From: Glandiceps talaboti
Taxonomy: Eukaryota > Hemichordata > Enteropneusta > Spengelidae
Direction of reading: 5' to 3'
DNA: 64,000 nt
NCBI RefSeq assembly: GCF_964340395.1
Contig: NC_135552.1
Coordinates: forward strand, 25,372,181 to 25,436,180
Below, piece by piece: positions 47,601 to 58,782 of the stretch. Position numbers and translations under genes: made by a program. A model generated the notes under the pieces. That model had not been told where the DNA came from, did not search any database, and saw only the letters and a program-made list of their open reading frames with translations. Position 1 is the first letter of the stretch. Every line of letters begins with the position of its first letter.

Positions 47601-50600
47601 CGCTTTCACAGTTTGTCCAAATACGCACGGCTATGGCAGCAGCGGCTGAGGACCCCCTCTTTGTACTTCCCGACGGCTCACCCCTGACCGACCAAATTCG
47701 TCATCCTTTTACGCGTGGCACTGCAACGCCTGGGACTGGACCCTTACAACCACGCCGGACACTCCTTCCGCATTGGGGCTGCCACAGCGGCTGCAGCGGC
47801 CCACCTGCCAGACCATGTCATTCGCACGCTTGGACGCTGGAACAGTGACTGCTATACCACTTACATACGGACACCTTCACATGTATTACACACGGCTTTC
47901 CAAAAACTTGCTAATGGCTGCTGACTTCAAAACAAAGGCCATTGTTAAGTGTTTCATCTGTTGTTAGCTTTGGTTGGTTGTTTAGTTTCCTGTGTTTTTA
48001 GTTTGACTTACTTTCTTCTTGGTTTGGGGGGGGGGGGGGGGCCTAACGCTTTTCCAGAGTTTTTGCCTGGTAAAGGTTTTTTCTCTGGTTTTTAGTGCGA
48101 GGCCAGGTCCAAAATTTTAGATTTCTTTTGTGCGGGCATGACGAGTTGGTAGGTCCTAACTTGCGGCTGGCCACCATCCAGCACACCCGTGCACTCATAC
48201 TTCCCCAGTCAGCACTCGCCCCCTCAGGGGCGCAGCTCTGCTGTCCTTTGGTCCTGCGTGATGAACAACACTTGCCGGCGGTTCATCCCTTCATCTCGCC
48301 CCCTGCTGTTGTCCGTTCACGCATTTCGATCCCCGACACCCTTTCCCCTCCGGTTCCGTGGAGGTCCCATCCCCTCCCTTGCTGGGTTCGTGGATTGGTG
48401 TCATTTCGGCGTAGCCACTTTCACCTCGGCGGTAGGGCCCTATGCCCTCTGAGGGCGGGAAGTGTCTTCATTTCGGCTAGTCGTTGTTTCCTCCCAGTCA
48501 CGGACTCCGGCTCCAGCCCGGTCCTCCTGGGCCGTGAAACTTCGTCATTTCGGTTGATGTGGCCGTACCTCAGACCTCAGTCTGATGCTGGCGGCCACTC
48601 ATTTCGATGGCCATTCAAAAACCGTAAAAAACTTCATTAAAACACTACAAATTCGCACAAATTACAAATTCTACCTCTCATCTCATGGGGGTACTTCGGT
48701 CTGGTCATGGCATTTCCACCCCTCAGTCTTGGGGACCGTACTTCGTACTTCTGCCCCCATTCGCCTCCAACTGGCATCACTCGGCCTCCAACAGGCCCCC
48801 AACTTGCCTCAGCTGGCACCACAATTCATACTCACCCATCTTGCCATCGACCAGATCAGTAGTGCCCTCTGCCCAAAGTGGTTTTGGTTTATGATAGATT
48901 TATTTGACATGTAGTTACCTTTGCCTTTGTTATGCGTGTCTTGTATTATTGCTTTAGTATTATTTTATTTCCATTAAACATTTGTTTTCTAACTTATCCG
49001 GATGTGTGTGTCAAATACAATATTTAACTTGTTAAATAAGTGTTTGACAACACAGGAAGGTACACACCTAGCAATTACATAACCTCTGTTTACAGACCAT
49101 ACCAGTCACACATTTATTGCCTATCACCTCATTCTTTCACAAGAATTCGCTACCATCATAGCTGTAGTACACTTCTCCACATTCCCACCACCACCCCTTT
49201 CAACCTCCTCTTGGCAACTGACCTGGTCTATGGCACTTTGGGGGACCGTACTTCGTACTTCTGCCCCCATTCGCCTCCAACTGGCATCACTCGGCCTCCA
49301 ACAGGCCCCCAACTTGCCTCAGCTGGCACCACAATTCATACTCACCCATCTTGCCATCGACCAGATCAGTAGTGCCCTCTGCCCAAAGTGGTTTTGGTTT
49401 ATGATAGATTTATTTGACATGTAGTTACCTTTGCCTTTGTTATGCGTGTCTTGTATTATTGCTTTAGTATTATTTTATTTCCATTAAACATTTGTTTTCT
49501 AACTTATCCGGATGTGTGTGTCAAATCGTGTTTTAGTAGCATATCATAACCAGGTTTGTATACCTACTGTATTTGAGTAGAATACCATACCATATTTAGA
49601 ATACCAAATAATCTTATTCTTTGAAATAACAACACCATATACCTGTTTGTAATCGCACTGTCTTTACTAAGATTGATACAGGTTAATATATTTTCAGTGA
49701 CTTTAATCAGAATACACTTGGTATCACCATATATGGATCAGTATACCAACAGTAATTACTAGATAAGATACATCTTACTAGTATCTATATTTTACTAACC
49801 ATAGGATGTCAATGCATTTCCTCAAATGGCATTGACCTTTACTTTATTTCATCCTTGTAGGTCAATGGGGAGCACCAACTGTAAGTGCAGCTGGTGTGTT
49901 TGGTATGTTAGCTGGTGTGTTGGCATCCATGATAGAGTCAGTCGGTGATTACTATGCATGTGCTAGACTATCTGGTGCACCTCCCCCACCAAATCATGCT
50001 GTCAATCGTGGCATAGGCATTGAGGGAATATGTTGCTTCTTTGCTGGTCTGTGGGGATCTGGAAACGGTACTACCTCATATAGTGAAAATATTGGTGCTA
50101 TTGGCATAACAAAGGTAATACCATGTTACCCCTGACTACAAATCAGTGTGACCTGGTTTGAGTGCGAGTGTGGTTGTATATGTGAAAATAAGAGATAGTG
50201 ATGCAGTTATATACTGACTATCATCAAGTCATCACCACAAAAGAAGCCATGGTATTAGTAGGATATACAACTCAGCACCCATGTGCTTCATCATATATCC
50301 ATAATGCTAAAATTTGAATTGAGTACAAAGACGACGTTTGCATTATGTCTAAGAACTGGCCAAAATGCCACGTTTTTCAGACAGAAGTTAATTATGTGAT
50401 AGAGAATGATGTATTAGTAATGGCATGCAATCTGTGATATACAAATTAGATGTATCATAAAAACCTCTTTTAAATTCAGCCATTTTGTTTTTATTGGTAG
50501 GTTGGAAGTCGCAGAGTTGTACAATGGGGTGGAGCATTAATGTTGGTTTTTGGTATTCTTGGTAAATTTGGTGCTTTATTTACAACTATCCCTGATCCAA

Positions 50601-52443
50601 TCATTGGTGGTGTCTTCATCATCACGTTTGGTAAGTATAAAGGTCTCGACAAATTGTCTGCAACGAAAAATAGAACCTCTGTGATGTTATGTAGAATTCT
50701 AGTATGTGATGTTTGGGGTTATGTACATAAAGTCATTTCTGTATATTGCAATAGTAGAAATTCAAATATTGTTACGATCATACAGTCGACTTCTCAACAT
50801 TTTTAGCCCCCCCCCCCCCCCCATTGGGGACTATGTCTTCGAACACAGAAGACTTGTTTTTCTTTGAAATGTTAACATGTACTCTTGCTCATTTTCAGGT
50901 ATGGTAACAGCTGTGGGTTTATCAAATTTACAGTTTGTGGATATGAACTCATCACGTAATTTATTTATTGTTGGGTTTTCATTATTCTGTGGTATGGTCA
51001 TCCCGAACTATTTGAAAACTAATGAAGGTGCCATCAATACAGGTAAGGTGTATGCTTGAGTACTTCACAATGTTTATTTTTTATGTGTGGGAAAGTGCTA
51101 TATAAAAACTAACATTATTCTTATTATTAAAGGTTGTGTAAATGTTTCTACTTTATTTGTAGGTGTTATTGAGTTAGACCGTATCATCACAGTCTTACTC
51201 AGTACCAACATGTTTGTTGGTGGATTTCTAGGTTTTGTCTTGGATAATACAATTCCTGGAACTCCCAAAGAAAGAGGATTACTCATCTGGAGACAACTCA
51301 TGGGAGGTAAAAACAATACATTTGAATATTTTGTATAGAACAAATTTTGTAACTCATACTAGGTGTACCACAATGCAATATCCATGAAAATTATGTATAT
51401 TGCAGTCAACTTGATACCATAGGTTCATTGTGTTTAAAGTACTTACCAGTGCACTTGAAACAGGAGAAATATACTTTGTCATGGACATGCAGGGATACCA
51501 GCCTAAAAAGTAACAATAGGGACAACATATACTATAGTCCCGCAAATGCAGGGAAAAGTACGATGACACATATAATTGATTCTGCATCAGTCATTTTCTT
51601 CTACTGTAGCCCCAAAGCTATTAAGCTGAGATAACTAAATTTCCTTCTCCTAAACCTGTCTACATACATAATGTGTAACTCCATAACAGTTCAAAGATGT
51701 ATATGTCTTACATTATGCAGTCGTCTACCATAACAAGGGCACCATGCAAGTCCTCTTGACTTGTAATTTCTGAGTGTCCTCTTGTGAAAATGAAAATTAC
51801 TCTCTTCATATTATACAACTATGTTATCAAAACAGCCACTAGACACCTGGTGGTCATTTCTTGGTCTGCAGCCAGCAACCACAGAAGGTCGTACCATTAT
51901 TGGTCATTGTTGAAATTTGGGAACTTTGATACCCGTAAAACAAATGACTGTTTATTCTTTTGACTTTAATTGTTATTTCTAATCTAAGTCATTCAGAATG
52001 TTAATTAGAGTATGATCATTATGAACTAAGAGTGTCACCAACGTTAGTAATACTCTTTTGATATTTATTTTTTTTTAATTTTGAACTAACCGACCAACCC
52101 ATCCTTTGAAGGCATTATGGTGAGAAAACATAGAATTAAGTACAACCACCCTACCATTAGGACTGAGATTTAAATACATATTAATGTAGCGTTCATTTTA
52201 TCAAATTTGCTTGTTTTCCTTTTCCAATCAGAGGATGACCAAGATAGTGAGTCTGACAACCTCAAATGTTATGATCTCCCATTTGGAATGGATTTCATCC
52301 GAAGGACATACTGTATGAAGTTTGTACCATTCTGTCCTACATTTCAACAATGCTGGAGATGGAAGAAAGAACCAGTACCGCAAACAGAAATGATGAACGT
52401 GTCTGTTGTTAGTAAAGATAACGGAGAACCAAATTGTGCATAG
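38671..52443 (+). CDS. SLC23-family nucleobase/ascorbate transporter, 655 aa, 12 exons
   Basis: Exons: 38671-38709, 40962-41099, 42242-42399, 43450-43738, 44260-44441, 45844-45964, 46931-47087, 49861-50114, 50501-50630, 50899-51042, 51163-51306, 52232-52443. It is a multi-pass plasma-membrane NCS2/NAT transporter; animal members carry ascorbate (SVCT1/2) or nucleobases. The QH motif in the first helix is [19 protein letters not shown] (split by intron 2). The core reads [20 protein letters not shown] (Glu387, Asp391), [15 protein letters not shown] and [18 protein letters not shown], the NAT signature. The loop encoded by exon 4 has several N-glycosylation sequons (NTT, NAT, NST) and is longer than in human SVCT1. 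Exon 4 uses a weak donor GAG|GTTGGT, chosen because it restores [14 protein letters not shown]. Ascorbate or nucleobase specificity cannot be told from sequence. Intron 7 carries a retroelement fossil. Confidence 0.95.
39315..39348. repeat. perfect 15-bp-arm hairpin in SLC23 intron 1
   Basis: TCATGGAAGTATAAC and its exact reverse complement around the loop GTGG. Too short for a microRNA precursor by itself. Confidence 0.7.
42940..43331 (+). mobile_element. 3' fragment of a non-LTR retrotransposon (LINE ORF2 C-terminus)
   Basis: An open frame of 103 codons (42960-43271) encodes [20 protein letters not shown]-like sequence: cysteine, then EDxxHFLxxCPxYxxLR, the zinc-binding tail common at the C-terminus of LINE ORF2 proteins (CR1, L2, Jockey, I groups). 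It is followed by a short 3' UTR with GGGCCTGTGGCTTTGCTGTT and a terminal ATATTGAATTGAA run typical of such tails. Strongly 5'-truncated; in SLC23 intron 3, same strand. Confidence 0.7.
44874..45241. mobile_element. foldback MITE of about 370 bp
   Basis: Arms pair over much of their length: GTTACTACCAAACCAGAGTG at the left against CTGGTTTTGTTAGTAC at the right, CGTCTCACAC against GTGTGAGACG, and CATTTTATCTCACTGTGAAC against TTCACAGTGAGATAAAATG close to the middle. The left terminus is also tandemly duplicated (44831-44873). SLC23 intron 5. Confidence 0.7.
45405..45492 (-). mobile_element. retroposon 3' tail fragment
   Basis: On the minus strand it reads GGCACTTTACAAGTGCTATT followed by an ATT-rich run, the familiar 3' terminus of many invertebrate LINE/SINE families. 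No coding part remains. Confidence 0.5.
46145..46387. mobile_element. foldback element with repeated internal units
   Basis: Ends AAACCTGAACCAAAGC and (from the right) AAACCTGAAACAAAATG are inverted. Near the centre TATTGTCTGGCTCAACAAAA pairs with TTTTGTTGAGCCAGACAATA. The right arm holds about three tandem copies of a unit containing TTTTGTTGAACCAG and AAAATGTAGCA. SLC23 intron 6. Confidence 0.65.
47073..47231. repeat. 41- to 43-bp tandem repeat that includes the exon 7 splice donor
   Basis: The last coding bases and donor of SLC23 exon 7 (ACCATACCCAG|GTTTGTAT) recur as CAGTACCCAAGTTTGTTT at 47120 and CATAACCAGGTTTGTAT at 47162, each followed by GTATTTTGAGGTAG-like sequence; a fourth partial copy follows at about 47201. 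Confidence 0.75.
47145..47231 (+). repeat. 87-bp direct repeat, left copy
   Basis: Identical, as far as I can read, to 49527-49613. Begins CGTGTTTTAGTAGCATATCA and ends CCAAATAATC. It is part of the host intron sequence and bounds the retroelement fossil on the left. Confidence 0.95.
48731..49016 (+). repeat. 286-bp terminal-type direct repeat of the retroelement, copy 1
   Basis: Matches 49241-49526 without differences that I could see; starts GGGGACCGTACTTCGTACTT and ends GATGTGTGTGTCAAAT. Confidence 0.95.
49241..49526 (+). repeat. 286-bp terminal-type direct repeat of the retroelement, copy 2
   Basis: Second copy, 510 bp downstream of the first; its last base abuts the right-hand 87-bp flanking repeat, so it marks the right end of the element. 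Confidence 0.95.
49527..49613 (+). repeat. 87-bp direct repeat, right copy
   Basis: Exact partner of 47145-47231, followed by unique SLC23 intron sequence leading to exon 8. Confidence 0.95.
51085..51132 (+). mobile_element. retroposon 3' tail fragment
   Basis: GGGAAAGTGCTATATAAAAA followed by ATTATTCTTATTATTA resembles the common LINE/SINE 3' terminus. It ends about 30 bp before SLC23 exon 11. Confidence 0.4.
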
Positions 52444-52864
52444 AATTTGCATTTTTATGCCGAATGATTATACGGTTCCCAGTGTTTTTGCAAAGGTTGG
52501 GGAATCCTGGTAACAGAAAGAGGGTAGTAATGAGTACTAATATTTTATCCAATATGTAATATAATTTGATATTAAGCTGAAAGCTTTCAACTGCAAACTG
52601 TCAGTCTTGATAGATGGCGCTGTTCATGATTATACGGAGAATGCTCCCATAGATCTTTGGGAAAAAGTAGTGGGTAGCAATGGTTTGCTATGCGTTGTAA
52701 CACATGACTGCATAATAAAACAAACAACTAGTTTGGATTAGGATTCAAAGGTACATGTGAAATACAGATGTCTGGCAGAGCTTTAGAAGTTGATCCAGAA
52801 CAAAAGACTAATCCTTTGTGATCCTATTGGCTCCACTGATAAGATAACATTAATACGAGAACCT

Positions 52865-53031
52865 GGGATTGAAAACCTGGCCTTTAAAGTGGTATTGAAC
52901 AAACAAGTAACCATGTCATGGGATTGAAAAGGTGGCCACTAAAATGTTATTGAATGAGCAAATAACCATGTCAGGGGGATTGAAAACGTAGCCTTTAAAG
53001 TGCTATTGAACGAGCAAGTTACTGTGCCATT
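52865..53031. repeat. 55- to 56-bp tandem repeat, 3 copies
   Basis: Each unit starts GGGATTGAAAA and contains TATTGAACNANCAAGTAAC-like sequence; copies differ at several positions, so it is not recent. Just downstream of the SLC23 stop codon. Confidence 0.85.
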
Positions 53032-53684
53032 AACCAAACAGATAAACAATCTCTCTTTGTTTTAAAAAGTTGGGTTTGTTATGTTATTGTAACTGTAAGC
53101 TAATTGCAAATTAAGTGTGATACATTTAGGACAGATATAGGGAAATTTTCTATTGTTACCATGGTAATAGTTACACACCAGGGTATATAACCATAGCTCC
53201 AAAAATTTGGAGGCATATGTCTTTGCTAAGGTTTTAAGATAAGAATAGGGAAAATCTGGTGAAAGTGCATGTTAGATTTCCATACCTTGTACTGTAGTTT
53301 GGTTCAAAAGCCCAGTAACAGAGGCAGGAAATCTGGTGAAATTTTCAGAGAGTTTCATAGCTTACCATAATTGGATTCAGAAGAAACATATTTCAAATAA
53401 GAGTGTTTACATATCAACTAACCAATTTTTATTTATCTCGGTTGAGTTTATATACTGGGATTTTTTTTATAGCATTCCCATGTTCCTAAATTTGGTTTTA
53501 TAAAGGCAACCTTTTGCCACTAACCTATCAAGATAATGTAATTTGTAATGCATGAGTTTTAAATATAATTTTTAAGTTAATTTTTTGTATATATAGGAAA
53601 ATACTGTATGGAAAACATTGAAATATTTGCTATGTATAATGTAGGTATTATGGATTAATGTTAATTTAATTTTTTTTTGTATAA

Positions 53685-53690
53685 AATAAA
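53685..53690 (+). terminator. candidate SLC23 polyadenylation signal
   Basis: AATAAA in the AT-rich sequence TATAAAATAAAAAG about 1.24 kb after the stop codon. Confidence 0.4.
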
Positions 53691-54971
53691 AAGAAAGGTG
53701 AAAGAAATGGAATGATTCATGATATTATTGTGAAAAGTTTGTTAAAAATCTTAAGTAACACTGTCAAATAACTCCTAAAATATTTACCCCAGGTGTTCTT
53801 TAGATACCATTATGGTAATATCGTATTACCTTGTTAAAACAAAAGCATTGTGCCCTTTGTTGAAGTGAGGGCGCTAACACTACTCACTAAAAAATCTACC
53901 ATGCCTACCAAATGCAACAGACATGCTATTTATGCAAATTACGATTATGCAAGATTGATATTAACTATAAATATATGAAGCAGTTTTTCTTTCATTATTA
54001 AATGGTAATTTCTTTCATTATATAGGCCTATACTTCTGATAGATGCCCTGAAGTTTGCCTACGCAAGTTTTCTTCTGGGTAAACTATGTATAGTGATTGT
54101 GATGCTGTAATATAAAGACACGATTGCAAAATTTAAATGAAGTACTGAAATAGTTCATGTTAGTGTCCTTACAAAGTATATTTGTCTTTTGTCAGTATTT
54201 TATTCCAATGCTATTTTGACTATAAATACGTCGTCGGAGTGTCTATCATCCATTCCCTTAGTTTGTAGAACGTGATGAGTAAAACGCACATCTACAATGG
54301 GTAGTTTTGTAATCTGAGTAGGTAGTTATAGTATGCTTACGCTATGATTATACAATATATCAAAACTATACTAATAGTGAGAAAGTCAAAATTGGGTGTA
54401 TACCACCTGAGATTTGGATCGTTTATTCTTTGACTGTTCTGTGTTGTACTTCCGATCTGAATATGGTAGATGTCAGTGACTGCACTGGTAAATAAAAAAA
54501 TGACTTGCTGTATTTTGTGGACAAAGCAACACCCTACAATGCAATTTCTCGCTACAAAATAATAGTGCTATTTTAGATACTTGTTTTTTGCTCCAAACCT
54601 TGAAAATTGAAAATAATAGCTTCAAGTTACTGGCATATTTGGAGACAAATACATGTATATTGTGTAATGAAACAGATTTTGGTAACAGGGCAATATATAC
54701 CTAATGTGTTGCCCCTTTGCTGGAGATAAAACTTGGAAGATGAGCCAAAGACTACATGTGACATTTAATTTGCTTCAGGGAGTAAGAGACATCTTCCTGG
54801 ATAGAGACATTTAGCTGTCATTTCAGACAGAATGTTGGAATACTACAGTTTGTATTACTACTGAAAATTAGTTAAATGCAGCCATGAATTATAGTAATAT
54901 TCAACATTCGCTTGTCTGGGCATAGTTGATAGATTATGGTTCCCTCCATCTATGGAAACTCACCACATATT

Positions 54972-54972
<1 letters not shown>

Positions 54973-55009
<37 letters not shown>

Positions 55010-55025
55010 TCACTCACTCACTCAC
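54973..55025. repeat. (CA)n(CACT)n microsatellite
   Basis: CA dinucleotides pass directly into CACT tetranucleotides. Confidence 0.95.
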
Positions 55026-55165
55026 AAAAGGGGGGATAGACAGGATAATTTCAACACACCATGAACATCAGGGAAAGAGGTCTTCTTTGACACCAAAACT
55101 TAAAGACTGAATAATGAATTAACACACATATCAAACTATAGATTTACTTTCCATTCAAAACGTAA

Positions 55166-55171
55166 TTTATT
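55166..55171 (-). terminator. candidate HSP70 polyadenylation signal
   Basis: AATAAA on the minus strand, about 330 nt past the stop codon. Confidence 0.45.
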
Positions 55172-55502
55172 TTCATGCTGAAATATAACTCACAAACTAC
55201 AATTTTGGTAAACAAATTTTGCTTCAAATGGCAGAAATGGTATAAATAAACAAAACTTTACAACGCTCTGTATATGCTAAAACAAATAATCACACAGAAG
55301 TAGAACTTGACTGATATTCTTCTTATGGACTTTACCTTCTACAGTTTCAAGTTTCTTTTGATACAATAATCTGCAATTGTAAATGTTCAGATTTCAAAGA
55401 ATTGTAAACAAGTTGAAACATTCCATTTTAGAAAATTGACATTTCTACTAAGTTCTAGTAAGGCAGTAAATTGTTATCTCTCAGTTCACATAAATGGCAG
55501 TT

Positions 55503-57416
55503 TTAATCAACTTCTTCAACAGTTGGACCACTACCTGTGCTACCACTAGACTGACTATCAGCACCAGTGTTGTGACCACCATGTAACTTGGTCATGATAG
55601 GTGAACAAACTTTCTGTAACTCTTCTTGTTGGTAGGCAAACTCTTCTTTGCTAGCTAATGAGTTGTTATCTAACCAGCTGATTGTTTCATTGGCTTTGTT
55701 TAAAACAGTCTCTTTATCAGATTGTGAAAGTTTATTTTCTACAGTTGAATCATTCACTGCAGATTTCACACTGAAAGCATAACTTTCAAGGGCATTTCTG
55801 GCTGCGATCCTTTCTCGGTGTTCATCATCTTCAGCTTTGAACTTTTCAGCATCGTTGACCATTCTCTCTATGTCTTCCTTGCTCAGCCTTCCTTTATCAT
55901 TGGTAATTGTGATTTTATTACTTTTTCCAGAACTCTCATCTTTGGCACTCACATTCAGGATACCGTTGGCATCAATATCAAAAGCAACTTCAATCTTGGG
56001 TACACCACGAGGTGCTGGTGCAATACCAGTTAAGTCAAACACTCCCAGTCTGTTGTTGTCTTTGGTCATTGCACGTTCACCTTCATATACTTGGATGGTG
56101 ACAGCTGGTTGGTTGTCTGAGTAGGTTGTGAAAGTTTTGGATGTCTTTGCTGGAATACGACTGTTTCTATCAATCAGATTTGTCATTACACCACCAGCAG
56201 TTTCGATTCCAAGCGACAATGGGGCAACATCTACCAGCAGGACATCTTTGACTTCTTCACTCTTATCACCAGCTAGGATAGCAGCTTGGACTGCGGCACC
56301 ATATGCAACGGCCTCATCTGGGTTAATTGACTTGTTTAATTCCTTGCCATTGAAGAATTCTTTAAGTAAACTTTGAATCTTAGGGATGCGAGTAGAACCA
56401 CCAACGAGGACCACTTCATGGATTTGTGACTTGCCAAGTTTGGCATCACGTAGAGCTTTCTCAACTGGTTCCATTGTCTTGCGGAATAAGTCACCGCAAA
56501 GTTCTTCAAATCTTGCTTTGGTAACACTGGTGTAGAAATCAACTCCTTCATGCAATGAGTCTACTTCAATGGCTGCTTGGGTACTGCTGGACAGAGTTCT
56601 CTTTGCCCTCTCAGCTGCTGTTCTCAATCTACGAAGAGCTCTTGCATTACCACTACCAGTGATATCTTTTTTATATTTTCTTTTGAATTCTTGTGATAAG
56701 TGATTGACCAGTCTGTTGTCAAAGTCTTCGCCACCAAGATGAGTATCACCAGCCGTTGATTTGACTTCAAAAAGACCGTCTTCAATGGTTAGGATACTAA
56801 CGTCAAAAGTACCACCACCCAAGTCAAAGATGAGAACGTTTTTCTCTCCTGTAAGTTTTTTATCAAGTCCGTAAGCCAATGCAGCCGCTGTTGGTTCATT
56901 TATGATTCGCAGGACATTAAGACCAGCGATTACACCGGCATCTTTGGTAGCTTGTCGTTGTGAATCGTTGAAATATGCAGGTACAGTGATGACCACATCT
57001 TTGACAGTTTCTCCAAGATAGGCTTCTGCTGTCTCTCTCATCTTGGTTAGTACCATTGAACTTATTTCTTCCGGGGTGAAAACTTTTTCTTCTCCTTTGA
57101 ACTCGGCTTTCACTTTTGGTTTACCGCCAGCGTTGACAACTGTGAATGGCCATAGCTTCTTGTCAGACTGGACAGAGCTGTCATCAAATCGACGTCCGAT
57201 CAGACGCTTGGCATCAAAGATGGTATTCTTGGGATTCATAGCTACCTGTCCCTTGGCTGCATCGCCGATCAGTCGTTCGGTGTCGGTGAAGGCAACATAG
57301 CTTGGTGTTGTTCTGTTGCCTTGGTCGTTGGCGATGATTTCAACTTTCCCGTGCTGAAAAACTCCCACACAGGAGTAGGTAGTACCCAAGTCGATACCGA
57401 TGGCTTTCCTCTGCAT
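55503..57416 (-). CDS. cytosolic heat shock protein 70, 637 aa, intronless
   Basis: A single uninterrupted frame encodes a full-length HSP70 chaperone, which binds unfolded peptides in an ATP-driven cycle. The ATPase domain has [15 protein letters not shown] near residue 6, [14 protein letters not shown] near 197 and [14 protein letters not shown] near 335. The linker [15 protein letters not shown] is followed by the peptide-binding domain with [20 protein letters not shown] and an alpha-helical lid. The C-terminus is EEVD, the docking tail for TPR cochaperones, which marks a cytosolic/nuclear form; no signal peptide or KDEL. Lack of introns plus upstream heat shock elements and a TATA-like box indicate a stress-inducible member. 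The tail before EEVD is short and Gly/Ser rich without GGMP repeats. Vertebrate one-to-one orthology cannot be assigned. Confidence 0.97.
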   Translation of the reverse strand: MQRKAIGIDLGTTYSCVGVFQHGKVEIIANDQGNRTTPSYVAFTDTERLIGDAAKGQVAMNPKNTIFDAKRLIGRRFDDSSVQSDKKLWPFTVVNAGGKPKVKAEFKGEEKVFTPEEISSMVLTKMRETAEAYLGETVKDVVITVPAYFNDSQRQATKDAGVIAGLNVLRIINEPTAAALAYGLDKKLTGEKNVLIFDLGGGTFDVSILTIEDGLFEVKSTAGDTHLGGEDFDNRLVNHLSQEFKRKYKKDITGSGNARALRRLRTAAERAKRTLSSSTQAAIEVDSLHEGVDFYTSVTKARFEELCGDLFRKTMEPVEKALRDAKLGKSQIHEVVLVGGSTRIPKIQSLLKEFFNGKELNKSINPDEAVAYGAAVQAAILAGDKSEEVKDVLLVDVAPLSLGIETAGGVMTNLIDRNSRIPAKTSKTFTTYSDNQPAVTIQVYEGERAMTKDNNRLGVFDLTGIAPAPRGVPKIEVAFDIDANGILNVSAKDESSGKSNKITITNDKGRLSKEDIERMVNDAEKFKAEDDEHRERIAARNALESYAFSVKSAVNDSTVENKLSQSDKETVLNKANETISWLDNNSLASKEEFAYQQEELQKVCSPIMTKLHGGHNTGADSQSSGSTGSGPTVEEVD

Positions 57417-57531
57417 ATTGTATTGTATGTAAAACGTATGTTATCTCACACTAGAACTTCTGTAAGTCTTCTGTGACTTCTCGTCTCGAGTCTTTTTATC
57501 TCGAATTCTGACTGACTGTGGGAATGCACTC

Positions 57532-57639
57532 ATTTTTAAAGCCATAACGAACTTTCTCGATTCTTCTGCACAGTACATTTCTAGCACTTTCCCCAAACCC
57601 GGAAGTCGTGCGTTTATTTACATCTCGAACTTTCTACAA
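57532..57639 (-). promoter_or_regulatory. HSP70 promoter with heat shock elements and TATA-like box
   Basis: Read on the plus strand, GAACTTTCTCGATTCTTC at 57549-57566 is four alternating GAA/TTC-type units at 5-bp spacing (one base off in the third), a strong HSF1 site. A second, GAACTTTCTACAA, lies at 57627-57639. On the minus strand TTTAAAAAT at 57532-57540 is a TATA-like box about 10 bp downstream of the first element, predicting initiation near 57505-57510 and a 5' UTR of about 90 nt. Confidence 0.7.
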
Positions 57640-58175
57640 CTCTCGTGTTCTCTCGCGTGCTTTTGGATTCACGATTGAAGGACTGCTCGCTAGATGGCGC
57701 TGTTTATTTTGAACAATATTTGAAAGCTCGGCCACGAAACTCCTCTTCCTTGTGTAGACCCGTACCCGAGATGATTCTTCTATTTCAAAGTTCGAATTCA
57801 ATAAATCTTTAAACCTATGTATAGTCAAATTACACGGTCACTATTTTGAGAAAGAATTCGAAATTAATTGCGGGCAATTTGTCTTTCTCAGTTCCCCGCA
57901 GGTGTAAGATAGATTTGACCATGGACGCCTGATGCATGTATGAACCCCAGACCACTAAAAATAGTGATCTGAGTATGAACGTTACAGTATCACCACGTTG
58001 AATGCCGATACCATAACAGACTAGGAGTGTGATACATCGTGTCAAACTCAAGTCCGATGTGTTCTGAAGATTGAGCGGTAGGAGTGCAGTGAGAATAAAG
58101 TCTCATGCATATTTCATATTTCCTCCATCTTGAAGGATGAATGATAACTTTTTTTCATTGAAAATAATTTTGTGT

Positions 58176-58782
58176 TTAATTCACAATTGCTTCTGTCAGT
58201 GCTTGTGTCTTAAATGGAAAATCTTCAACATCCATTTCAGCGTTGGTCATTCTGACTTCATTTACAGCAGATTTGGAAATCCAAGGCTGAACTAAATGAT
58301 AATAAATGTAAAAATAAATAAAGAACATATAAAGTTGGACAATTATATAAATTACCAATAAAAAAATATTTTAGTATAATTTCGAGTCAAAGTATATGTT
58401 TACATATATAAGATGTGTGAAAAATGACGTCTGACTGAAACTGAATCACTTAATTTCTATTAATAAAGTGTTGAGAGGCAATGGTAAAATGACAAACGGT
58501 CTTAATTATGGTGGATGATAAAAGAAGTTAAATGAATTCTGGCTAGAAAATAAACCCTTTTGAAGTTCTTATACATATATGTACCTGTTATATTGCCGGA
58601 ACACTTTCAGATAGATTTTGCTGTTCACATTTTAATTTATTGTTTGGCCTTTGAAATGGGGGAAAAGACAAAAGATCCTGGTTATTCATTGTGTGGAGGC
58701 GCTAGTCCATGAACACATTTTGATACATTCTTGAAAGCGAGGCGCTTAGAGGCACATATTGCAAGGATGCGGTGACCGCCAT
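58176..58782 (-). CDS. possible very small gene, 53 aa, 3 exons, unrecognised
   Basis: The most credible part is a terminal exon at 58176-58291 preceded by a good acceptor (TTATCATTTAG on the minus strand) and encoding QPWISKSAVNEVRMTNAEMD and VEDFPFKTQALTEAIVN before a stop; its composition is protein-like. Tentative upstream exons 58585-58603 (19 nt) and 58756-58782 (27 nt, ATG at 58782) join it in frame with GT..AG borders. The proposed start coincides with a YY1-like site, so it may be chance. It would sit 52 bp from the divergent AKAP9-like start. I know no matching family. Confidence 0.25.

Larger units (their letters stand above)
47232..49526 (+). mobile_element. tyrosine-recombinase retrotransposon fossil (DIRS/Ngaro-like), broken
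   Basis: GC-rich island of about 2.3 kb in SLC23 intron 7, unlike the AT-rich surroundings. The first 700 bp encode tyrosine-recombinase sequence of the type found in DIRS-order retroelements ([46 protein letters not shown]). A pair of 286-bp direct repeats fills the 3' side, as in the split-direct-repeat arrangement of Ngaro/PAT elements. No reverse transcriptase was recognised. It looks incomplete with more than one break, and it carries no intact gene. The identical repeats and flanks suggest a fairly recent arrival or later copying. Confidence 0.7.
52444..55502. other. convergent 3' region between SLC23 and HSP70 genes
   Basis: Probably holds the SLC23 3' UTR (AATAAA at 53685-53690) and the HSP70 3' UTR (AATAAA on the minus strand at 55166-55171). 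No further coding sequence was found. A three-copy tandem repeat and a CA microsatellite are listed separately. Confidence 0.55.

Noticed and set aside
48095-48914. Plus-strand frames of up to 181 codons in the GC-rich part of the SLC23 intron
   Set aside because: Pro/Ser/Arg-rich frames arising from GC-rich, stop-poor sequence of the retroelement fossil; no recognisable protein.
55818-57300. Several plus-strand frames opposite HSP70
   Set aside because: Antisense shadows of a highly codon-constrained HSP70 gene.
57830-58051. 73-codon minus-strand frame upstream of HSP70
   Set aside because: No family resemblance, no splice signals, and it lies in what is likely promoter-side sequence.
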